Positions 38,516 to 44,331 of a DNA stretch of 44,331 nucleotides are shown here, piece by piece (position 1 is the stretch's first letter; every line of letters starts with the position of its first letter). This DNA comes from Alphaproteobacteria bacterium (lineage in GTDB: Bacteria; Pseudomonadota; Alphaproteobacteria; GCA-2731375): the NCBI GenBank assembly GCA_016869175.1, contig VGEV01000012.1:1-44331 (forward strand). Direction: 5' to 3'. A program made the translations under genes and the position numbers. The notes beneath the pieces were generated by a model that was given only the letters and a program-made list of their open reading frames with translations, had not been told where the DNA came from and ran no database searches.

Positions 38516-38838
38516 ACGCGGCGACCTTGTTCGTCTATGTGACCTGTGCCAATCAGGACGAGGCGAAACGGATCGGGCGGGTCCTGGTCGAGGCCCGCCT
38601 CGTGGCCTGCGCCAATGTCATGGCGCCGCACACCGCCATCTACCGCTGGCAGGGCAAGCTCGCGGAGGAGGCGGAAACCGCGCTGGTGCTGAAGACCAGA
38701 GCCGAGCTGCTGGTGCATGTCAGCGAGCGGATCCGGCAGATGCACTCCTATAAGCTGCCCTGTATCGTCGCCTTGCCTATCGTCGGCGGCCACGCGCCAT
38801 ACCTGCAATGGATCGAGGGCGAGACCGGTGAAGGCTAG
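38512..38838 (+). CDS. cutA: Divalent-cation tolerance protein CutA
   Basis: A 108-residue PII-like trimeric protein: LFVYVTCANQDEAKRIGR, LVACANVMAPHTAIYRWQGK, LVLKTRAELL and HSYKLPCIVALPIVGGHAPY are the family blocks. CutA was named for copper tolerance in E. coli, but its function is not settled. Its ATG overlaps the ctaA stop, placing a possible copper-linked gene directly behind a gene for the copper-dependent cytochrome oxidase. The two MFS genes follow. Confidence 0.94.
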   Translation: MNAATLFVYVTCANQDEAKRIGRVLVEARLVACANVMAPHTAIYRWQGKLAEEAETALVLKTRAELLVHVSERIRQMHSYKLPCIVALPIVGGHAPYLQWIEGETGEG

Positions 38839-38851
38839 GACAAGGAACGTC

Positions 38852-40051
38852 ATGCCGACCTCGCCCCGCCTGACGCTCGCCTTCGGCAGCTTGGCGCATG
38901 CCTGCACGCACGCTCTCCTGCTGTTCTATGCCACCCTGGTCTTGAGCCTGCAGAGCGACTGGGGCCTGGGCTATGCCGAGCTGATGGCGCTGTCGGTGCC
39001 GGGCGGCGTGCTGCTGGGGCTGGGGGCGTTGCCGGCGGGTTGGCTCGCCGACCGTTGGAGCGGCACGGGCATGCTAGCCGTGTTCTTCGTCGGCCTGGGA
39101 CTGACCACGATCGCCACCGGCCTGGCGCAAGGACCGATCGGCATGGCGCTGGGTCTTTCCGGCATGGGCCTGTTCGCCGCGATCTACCACCCGGTGGGCG
39201 TGCCTTGGGTGATCGAACACGCGGTCAATCGCGGCCGGGCGCTGGCCATCAACGGCGTGTTCGGCACCGCCGGCACCGCTGCCGCGGCGCTGATCGCGGC
39301 GGCCTTGGCGCAGTATCTCGGCTGGCGTTGGGCGCTGCTGCTGCCGGGCTTCGTTGTCCTGCTGCTCGGGTTGGGCTTCATCGCCTGTTGGCGGCTGGGG
39401 CTGTTGACCGACCGGAGGACGGGCGGCGGCGGCGAGACGGAGCAGCCGCGCGCCCATCGCCGGCGCGCCTTTGCCGTGCTGGCGGTCACCGCGGTCTGCG
39501 GCGGCTTGGTGTACCAAGCCACCTCCTATGCGCTGCCGAAACTGTTCGAGGAGCGTCTGTTCGACAGCCTGGGCGGTTCGCTCCTGGGCATCGGCGGCGC
39601 GGTCACGGCGGTCTATGTCGTCGGCGCCGGCGCCCTGCTGCTGGGCGGCGAACTGGCCGACCGCTTGCCGCTGAAGACCGTCTACGTCGCCTGCCTGGCG
39701 CTGCAGACGCCGTTCTATTTCCTGGCATTCCTGCTGGCCAGCCCGATCCTGCTGCCGGTCGCGGCGATGATGGTGTCGGCGAATTTCGCCTCGTCGCCGG
39801 TGGAATCGGCCTTGCTGGCGCGGTATGCGCCCCGCGGCAAGCGCAGCCAGACCTTCGGCCTCGTTTTCCTGCTGAACCTCGGCATCGGCGCGGTCGGCCT
39901 CTCATTGCTGCCGATCCTGCACAAGCTGACGGGTGAAATGGCCGGCCTGTTCGCCGTGTTGGCGGCGTTCTCGGCCGTGGCCGTCGCGGTGGCGTTCCGG
40001 CTGCCGGCCGAACCGGCCGGGCGGCTGGCGACCGTCGCCGGTCGGTCCTAG
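38852..40051 (+). CDS. MFS permease, tandem copy 1
   Basis: A 399-residue permease with about 12 hydrophobic segments. LPAGWLADRWSGTGMLAVFF holds the first-half MFS signature, GELADRLPLKTVYVACLA the second-half one, and AAIYHPVGVPWVIEHAVNRG is a distinctive loop similar to that of fosmidomycin-resistance-like transporters. The ATG at 38852, preceded by AGGA, starts 13 bases after the cutA stop. It is about half identical by eye to the next gene. Substrate unknown. Confidence 0.88.
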   Translation: MPTSPRLTLAFGSLAHACTHALLLFYATLVLSLQSDWGLGYAELMALSVPGGVLLGLGALPAGWLADRWSGTGMLAVFFVGLGLTTIATGLAQGPIGMALGLSGMGLFAAIYHPVGVPWVIEHAVNRGRALAINGVFGTAGTAAAALIAAALAQYLGWRWALLLPGFVVLLLGLGFIACWRLGLLTDRRTGGGGETEQPRAHRRRAFAVLAVTAVCGGLVYQATSYALPKLFEERLFDSLGGSLLGIGGAVTAVYVVGAGALLLGGELADRLPLKTVYVACLALQTPFYFLAFLLASPILLPVAAMMVSANFASSPVESALLARYAPRGKRSQTFGLVFLLNLGIGAVGLSLLPILHKLTGEMAGLFAVLAAFSAVAVAVAFRLPAEPAGRLATVAGRS

Positions 40052-40070
40052 GCGGAACGGGGCGAGCGCC

Positions 40071-41288
40071 ATGCAACAGAGTTCCTATCGCCTGACCTTG
40101 TGGCTGGCCGGGCTGGCCCATGCCTTCTCACACATGTTCGTGCTGTTCTACGCGACCGTGGTGCTGGCGCTGGAGCGAGAATGGGGCCTGGGCTATGCCG
40201 AGCTGTTCGCCTTGTCGATCCCGGGCGCCGTGCTGATGGGGGCCTGCGCATTGCCGGCGGGCTGGCTGGCCGACCGCTGGAGTGCCTCGGGAATGCTGGC
40301 GGTGTTCTTCTTCGGCATCGGCGCCGCCAGCATCCTGACGGGACTGATGGACAGCCCGATCGGCATCGCGCTTGGCCTTGCCCTGTTGGGGGTGTTCGCC
40401 TCGATCTACCATCCGGTCGGCATACCCTGGTTGATCGCCCAGGCGCCCAATCGCGGCCGGGCGCTGGGCATCAATGGCGTGTTCGGTTCGGCCGGTACCG
40501 CCGGCGCGGCGCTGGTGGCGGGCTTCCTGGCGCAGAGCCTCGGCTGGAGGGCGGCGTTTGTGGTGCCGGGCGTGGCGGCGCTGGCGGCGGGATTGCTGTT
40601 CCTGTGGGCGTGGCGCGGCGGACGCCTGGCGGAGGCGGCCGTCGCTGTGGCCGATACGCCCGGCCGGTTCAGCAGCGATGGCTTGCGGGTGTTCACGGTG
40701 CTGGCGCTGACGGTTACCTGCACCGGCCTGGTCTATCAGTCGATGGCCTATGCGCTGCCCAAGTTGTTCGACGAGCGGTTGCAGGGGGTGCTGGGCGGCT
40801 CGGTGCTGGGGATCGGCGGTGCGGTTTCGCTCTGCTACCTGTTGAGCGCTGGCGCGCAGCTCGTGGGCGGCGAATTGGCCGACCGGTATCCGCTGAAATG
40901 GGTCTATCTTGGCTGCCAGGTCGCCTTGGCGCCGTTCTGCGTGCTTGGCTTCGCGCTGTTCGGGGCCGCGCTATTGCCGATTGCCGCCGTGGTCGTCTCG
41001 CTCAACGTGATGGGCCAGCCGGCCGAGAACTCGCTCCTGGCCCGGCACACGCCTGAGCGCTGGCGGGGCAAGGTATTCGGCGCCAAGTTCGTGTTGACGT
41101 TGGGCGTCAGCTCGCTGGGTGTGGCGTTGGTCCCTATCATTCACGCCGGCTTGGGGCAGATCGGGCCGATCCTGTTGGTGTTGGCCGCGGTCGCGGTGGT
41201 CTCCGCCGCGGCCGCCGGCTTCCTGCCGCGATCCGGTCGGCGGTCCGGGCCGGCCGGCCGGCTGGCAACGGCCGGAACCGGCGACTGA
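40071..41288 (+). CDS. MFS permease, tandem copy 2
   Basis: A 405-residue paralogue of the preceding gene, 19 bases downstream. It shares EWGLGYAELFALSIPG-type, LPAGWLADRWSASGMLAVFF, SIYHPVGIPWLIAQAPNRGR, YALPKLFDERL and LGIGGAVSLCYLLSAGAQ blocks, and both proteins end with GRLAT. The central loop (about 195-215) is where they differ most. The substrate is unknown; the pair may act on related compounds or as separate transporters. Its stop codon forms one arm of a short palindrome with the metY stop. Confidence 0.88.
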   Translation: MQQSSYRLTLWLAGLAHAFSHMFVLFYATVVLALEREWGLGYAELFALSIPGAVLMGACALPAGWLADRWSASGMLAVFFFGIGAASILTGLMDSPIGIALGLALLGVFASIYHPVGIPWLIAQAPNRGRALGINGVFGSAGTAGAALVAGFLAQSLGWRAAFVVPGVAALAAGLLFLWAWRGGRLAEAAVAVADTPGRFSSDGLRVFTVLALTVTCTGLVYQSMAYALPKLFDERLQGVLGGSVLGIGGAVSLCYLLSAGAQLVGGELADRYPLKWVYLGCQVALAPFCVLGFALFGAALLPIAAVVVSLNVMGQPAENSLLARHTPERWRGKVFGAKFVLTLGVSSLGVALVPIIHAGLGQIGPILLVLAAVAVVSAAAAGFLPRSGRRSGPAGRLATAGTGD

Positions 41289-41300
41289 GCCGCCGGCTCA
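41286..41300. terminator. Short palindrome formed by two convergent stop codons
   Basis: TGAGCC-GCC-GGCTCA is perfectly symmetric. Its outer triplets are the stop codons of the second MFS gene and of metY on the opposite strand. The six-bp stem and lack of T-run make it a weak terminator at best. Confidence 0.35.
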
Positions 41301-42581
41301 GGTCTTGGCCAACGCCTGGTCGAGATCGGCCATCACGTCGTCCGGCGTTTCCAGGCCGATCGACAGCCGGACCACGTCCGGGCCGGCGCCGGCGGCGGCC
41401 AATTGTTCGGGCGTCAACTGCCGATGGGTGGTGGAGGCCGGGTGAATGATCAGGCTGCGCGTGTCGCCGATATTTGCGAGATGCGACAGCAGGTTGATGT
41501 TCTCGACCAGTTTCACGCCGGCTTCGTAGCCGCCCTTGACGCCAAAGGTGAAGACCGAGCCGCAGCCGCGCGGCAGGTATTTCTTGGCCAGGTTGTGATA
41601 GCGGTCGTTCGGCAGCCCGGCATAGGACACCCAGGCGACCTTGGGATGCTTGCTGAGGAAGGTCGCCACCTTCAAGGCGTTCTCGCAGTGACGCGCCATG
41701 CGCAGTGGCAGGGTTTCGATGCCGGTCAGGATGAGGAACGCGTTGAACGGCGAGAGCGCCGGCCCCAGGTCGCGCAGACCGATGGCGCGGCAGGCGACGG
41801 CGAAGCCGAAATTGCCGAAGGTCTCGTAGAATCGGAGGCCGTGATAGGACTCCGTCGGCTCGGTCAACGCCGGATACTTGCCCGGATATCTTGCCCAGTC
41901 GAACTTGCCGCCATCGACGACCACGCCGCCGATCGAGTTGCCGTGTCCGCCCAGGAACTTGGTCAGCGAGTGCACGACGACGTCGGCGCCGTGCTCGAAC
42001 GGCCGACAGAGGTAGGGGGTGGCGAGCGTGTTGTCGACCACCACCGGCACCCCGGTGGCGTGCGCGATGTCGGCGACCGCTTCGAGATCGACCACGACGC
42101 CGCCCGGATTTGCCAGGTTCTCCAGGAACACGGCGCGCGTCTTGTCATTGATCGCCGCCTTGAAGTTCGCCGGATCGTCCGGATCGACGAACCGCGCGGT
42201 CCAGCCCATGCGCTTCAGGCTGTGGCTCAGTTGCGTGATCGAACCGCCATAGAGCTTGCGGCTGGCCACGATCTCGCTGCCCGAGGTGCAGAGCGTATGG
42301 AATACCAGCAGTTGCGCCGCGTGGCCGGAAGCGGCCGCCACCGCCGCGGTGCCGCCTTCCAGGCTCGCCACCCGTTCCTCGAGCACCGAGACGGTCGGGT
42401 TGGTCAATCGCGAATAGATGTTGCCGAAGGTCTGCAGGTTGAACAGCGAGGCGGCGTGGTCGACATCGTCGAACACGAACGAGGTGGTCTGGTAGATCGG
42501 CGTGGCGCGCGCGCCGGTCGCGCTATCGGGCGAGGCGCCGGCATGGATCGCCAGGGTTTCGAAGCCATAGGTCGCGGTCAT
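41298..42581 (-). CDS. metY: O-acetylhomoserine sulfhydrylase
   Basis: MetY uses sulfide to convert O-acetylhomoserine to homocysteine for methionine synthesis. The 427-residue PLP enzyme of the Cys/Met metabolism family has [46 protein letters not shown] and the PLP lysine K208 in [37 protein letters not shown] is typical of the long sulfhydrylases and longer than in MetB/MetZ. It is the last gene of a minus-strand operon, six bases after the CoA-binding protein. Confidence 0.94.
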   Translation of the reverse strand: MTATYGFETLAIHAGASPDSATGARATPIYQTTSFVFDDVDHAASLFNLQTFGNIYSRLTNPTVSVLEERVASLEGGTAAVAAASGHAAQLLVFHTLCTSGSEIVASRKLYGGSITQLSHSLKRMGWTARFVDPDDPANFKAAINDKTRAVFLENLANPGGVVVDLEAVADIAHATGVPVVVDNTLATPYLCRPFEHGADVVVHSLTKFLGGHGNSIGGVVVDGGKFDWARYPGKYPALTEPTESYHGLRFYETFGNFGFAVACRAIGLRDLGPALSPFNAFLILTGIETLPLRMARHCENALKVATFLSKHPKVAWVSYAGLPNDRYHNLAKKYLPRGCGSVFTFGVKGGYEAGVKLVENINLLSHLANIGDTRSLIIHPASTTHRQLTPEQLAAAGAGPDVVRLSIGLETPDDVMADLDQALAKT

Positions 42582-42587
42582 GTCGGG

Positions 42588-43112
42588 TCAAACCTTCTTC
42601 TGGCGCCGGCTGCTGATCACCTTGCTGGTCACGCCCAGCCAGCTGATCTCGCCCGACAGGCGGCCATATTCGATCTTCGGGCAACGGTTCATGATCGTGG
42701 TCAAGCCAGCGGCTTCCGCGTGGCGCGCGGCGGCATCGTTGCGCACGCCCAGTTGCATCCACAGCACCTTGGCTCCGATGGCGATGGCCTCTTGGGCGAT
42801 GGGTTCGATGGCAGCCGAGGCGCGGAAGCAGTCCACCATGTCGATCGCGACGGGAATGTCCTTCAGGCTGGCCTGCACCACCTCGCCCAAGACCGTCTTG
42901 CCGGCTTCGCGCGGGTTGACCGGTATCACCCGGTAGCCCTTTTCCTGCAGATATTTCATGGCGAAATAGCTGGGCCGGTTCCAGTTGGCACTGGCGCCGA
43001 CCATGGCGATCACCTTGACCCGCCGCAGCAGGTCGCGAATCAACTCGTCGGGATAGGCGGCATGCCGGGCCTGGAAGGCCGCCTCGTCCTCGCCGGCGGC
43101 CGGCTCTCCCAT
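42588..43112 (-). CDS. CoA-binding domain protein, YccU-like
   Basis: A 174-residue Rossmann-like protein of the CoA_binding_2 type. KVIAMVGASANWNRPSYFAMKYL opens the nucleotide-binding fold, followed by GYRVIPVNPREAG, IDMVDCFRASAAIEPIAQEA and LWMQLGVRNDAAARHAEAAG. E. coli YccU is about 140 residues; this protein has an extra N-terminal helix and a short basic tail. The ATG at 43112 lies one base after the stop of the crotonase-like gene. Its function is unknown; the company of a sulfur-metabolism gene is notable. Confidence 0.87.
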   Translation of the reverse strand: MGEPAAGEDEAAFQARHAAYPDELIRDLLRRVKVIAMVGASANWNRPSYFAMKYLQEKGYRVIPVNPREAGKTVLGEVVQASLKDIPVAIDMVDCFRASAAIEPIAQEAIAIGAKVLWMQLGVRNDAAARHAEAAGLTTIMNRCPKIEYGRLSGEISWLGVTSKVISSRRQKKV

Positions 43113-43113
43113 C

Positions 43114-43920
43114 TCAGCGATCCAGCCAACGCGGGCTGCGCTTCTCGAGGAAGGCGCCCATCCCCTCGGCCGCGTCCGCCGCCAGCAGGTTTTCCAGCAT
43201 CGCCTCGCTGGCCAAGGCATAGGCCTCGCCCAGGTCCAGGTCGAGCTGCTTGTAGAACGCCTGCTTGCCGAGCTTCAGCGTATGGCTGGACTTGCTGGCG
43301 ATCTGCCGGGCCAGCGTCAAGGTCGCCCCGTCCAGCTCCGAGGCCGGTACCGCGCGGTTGATCAGGCCGAAGCGCACCGCGGTCGGCGCGTCCATCAGCT
43401 CGCCGGTCAGCAGCATTTCCATGGCGTGCTTGCGCGCCACGTTGCGGCCCAACGCGACCATCGGGGTATGGCAGAACAGACCGATATTGACGCCGGGCGT
43501 GGCGAAGCGGGCCTCGTCGCTCGCCAAGGCCAGATCGCAGCTCGCCACCAGTTGGCATCCGGCCGCGGAGGCGGTGCCGTGCACTTGGGCGATGATCGGC
43601 TTGGGATGCTCGACGATGCCTTGCATCAGCCGGCAGCACTGCGCCATCAGGGCACGCTTGGCGGCATCGTCGGCCAGGCTTCGGACTTCCCTCAGGTCGT
43701 GCCCGGCGCAGAAGCCCGGACCGGCGCCCGCCAGCACGATCGCGCGCGCTTCCGGCAGGTCGGCGAGCCGCCCCAGCTCCGCTTCCAGCGCCGTCATCAA
43801 GTCGGTTGACAAGCTATTGTACGCCTTCGGCCGATTGAGCGTCAGGCGAAACACCCCGGGGGCAGCGTGCTGGACCCGGACCAATGGTTCGTTCGCCAGC
43901 GGGGCAGCAGCGTTCAGCAT
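43114..43920 (-). CDS. Enoyl-CoA hydratase-like protein, ECHDC3 type, lacking hydratase glutamates
   Basis: A 268-residue crotonase-fold protein. The oxyanion segment GPGFCAGHDLREV is present, but the positions of the two hydratase glutamates are altered: ASAAGCQLVASCDLALAS has Gln, and FATPGVNIGLFCHTP has no acid where the second glutamate should be. This pattern, and the ending EGMGAFLEKRSPRW, match the ECHDC3-like group, whose reaction is unknown. The ATG at 43920 is preceded by GAGGAA; the open frame upstream adds a non-conserved tail. A TATAAG (43961-43966, minus) could be its -10 element. First gene of the operon with the YccU-like gene and metY. Confidence 0.88.
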   Translation of the reverse strand: MLNAAAPLANEPLVRVQHAAPGVFRLTLNRPKAYNSLSTDLMTALEAELGRLADLPEARAIVLAGAGPGFCAGHDLREVRSLADDAAKRALMAQCCRLMQGIVEHPKPIIAQVHGTASAAGCQLVASCDLALASDEARFATPGVNIGLFCHTPMVALGRNVARKHAMEMLLTGELMDAPTAVRFGLINRAVPASELDGATLTLARQIASKSSHTLKLGKQAFYKQLDLDLGEAYALASEAMLENLLAADAAEGMGAFLEKRSPRWLDR

Positions 43921-44134
43921 GGCAGTTCCTCGGCGTGCCAGGGTCGACTTCCCAAACACGCTTATAGCCCGTCCCGGCCATCGCCCGCCAGCACGGGCAA
44001 GACCGCTTGCGTTCATTAGCGTTCGGGTCTAAGCCCGCTGGGCAAGCCATTTTCACGCGGCCTTAAGTGCCTTTGCACTAGGTCATGAACTCATAAATGG
44101 GATTCCCAAAGTTGGCGAAGGGTGATTCAAGGGT

Positions 44135-44152
44135 CCTCGAGAAGGGTCGAGG
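44135..44152 (+). promoter_or_regulatory. Hairpin at the transposase ribosome site
   Basis: CCTCGA and TCGAGG pair perfectly around GAAGGG, immediately before the transposase ATG. The ribosome site (GAAGGG) sits in the loop, so the structure could limit translation. Confidence 0.4.
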
Positions 44153-44331
44153 ATGCCTGCACGCCGCTACGAGATCACGGACTTCGAATGGTCGATCCTA
44201 CAGCCGCTGTTGCCGAACAAGCCGCGCGGGGTTCCACGCGCCGACGACCGGCGCGTGCTCAATGGCATCTTCTGGCGGCTGAGGACGGGCTCGCCGTGGG
44301 CGGACATCCCCGAGCGCTACGGGCCGGCGAC
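44153..44331 (+). CDS. IS5-family transposase, N-terminal part (cut by window edge)
   Basis: The first 59 residues of a transposase of the IS5 family (IS427-like group). MPARRYEITDFEWSILQPLL, RRVLNGIFWRLRTGSPWADI and PERYGPAT are the usual N-terminal blocks. The catalytic DDE residues lie beyond the window, so completeness cannot be judged. Many members of this group are split into two overlapping frames. Confidence 0.88.
   Translation, partial: MPARRYEITDFEWSILQPLLPNKPRGVPRADDRRVLNGIFWRLRTGSPWADIPERYGPA

Larger units (their letters stand above)
44082..44331 (+). mobile_element. IS5-family insertion sequence, left end (cut by window edge)
   Basis: The element probably starts near 44082 (GGTCATGAACTCATAAATGG) just after the tetranucleotide CTAG (44078-44081), a typical IS5-family target. 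The left edge is an inference, because the matching right end is outside the window. The 160 bases between the crotonase gene and this point hold the presumed metY-operon promoter only. Confidence 0.6.

Overview
The window looks like chromosome from a high-GC alphaproteobacterium, probably of Rhodospirillales type. Supporting signs are a C4-pathway hemA (5-aminolevulinate synthase), a cobalt/zinc-free type HemB, a CtaA/Cox15 heme A synthase, a cytochrome bc1 assembly chaperone of the CBP3 family, the YceD-rpmF-plsX-fabH-ihfA-merR gene order, a K+-independent H+-pyrophosphatase, and an extra small membrane gene inside the liv operon. Genes are tightly packed, often with ATGA/GTGA stop-start overlaps, and no gene-free stretch exceeds about 230 bases. 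Both window edges fall in insertion sequences: the start of an IS1380-type transposase on the left and of an IS5-family element on the right.

Layout. 1-1458: IS edge and an ornithine/lysine-type decarboxylase gene interrupted by one in-frame TAG. 1455-5762: hemB, then divergently a three-gene valine/isobutyrate set (acyl-CoA dehydrogenase, 3-hydroxyisobutyryl-CoA hydrolase, 3-hydroxyisobutyrate dehydrogenase). 5849-9320: an LdtR-like MarR regulator followed by a formyl-CoA transferase-like enzyme and a ThDP enzyme of the oxalyl-CoA decarboxylase/2-hydroxyacyl-CoA lyase family. 9337-10467: a PIN toxin/Phd antitoxin pair and a lipocalin-like protein. 10514-13065: a RidA-family protein, glutaryl-CoA dehydrogenase and an EamA permease. 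13288-15734: hemA, a small conserved protein, a second EamA permease. 15889-21265: a complete branched-chain amino acid ABC transporter (livHMGF, small membrane protein, binding protein).

21519-28637: glyA-nrdR-ribD-ribE-ribBA-ribH-nusB-thiL and a stray FliL-like gene. The GTP cyclohydrolase half of RibBA has lost its zinc ligands, so this locus alone cannot start riboflavin synthesis. 28831-32267: an MFS permease and hppA. 32312-37195: bamE divergent from the CBP3-like gene, yceD, rpmF, plsX, fabH, ihfA and a MerR regulator. 37274-41288: tRNA-Pro(GGG) with its own promoter, ctaA, cutA and two tandem MFS paralogues. 41298-43920 (minus strand): an ECHDC3-like protein, a YccU-like CoA-binding protein and metY.

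Most of the window is core metabolism. The parts most worth a second look are the CoA-transferase/ThDP-lyase pair, the TAG-interrupted decarboxylase, the enzymes that lack expected catalytic residues (RidA-like, ECH-like, RibA half), the duplicated MFS pair, and several intergenic inverted or dispersed repeats (28636-28694; 15731-15763 with 28719-28770; 13221-13240). All family assignments come from reading the sequence and recalled family motifs; no search was run.
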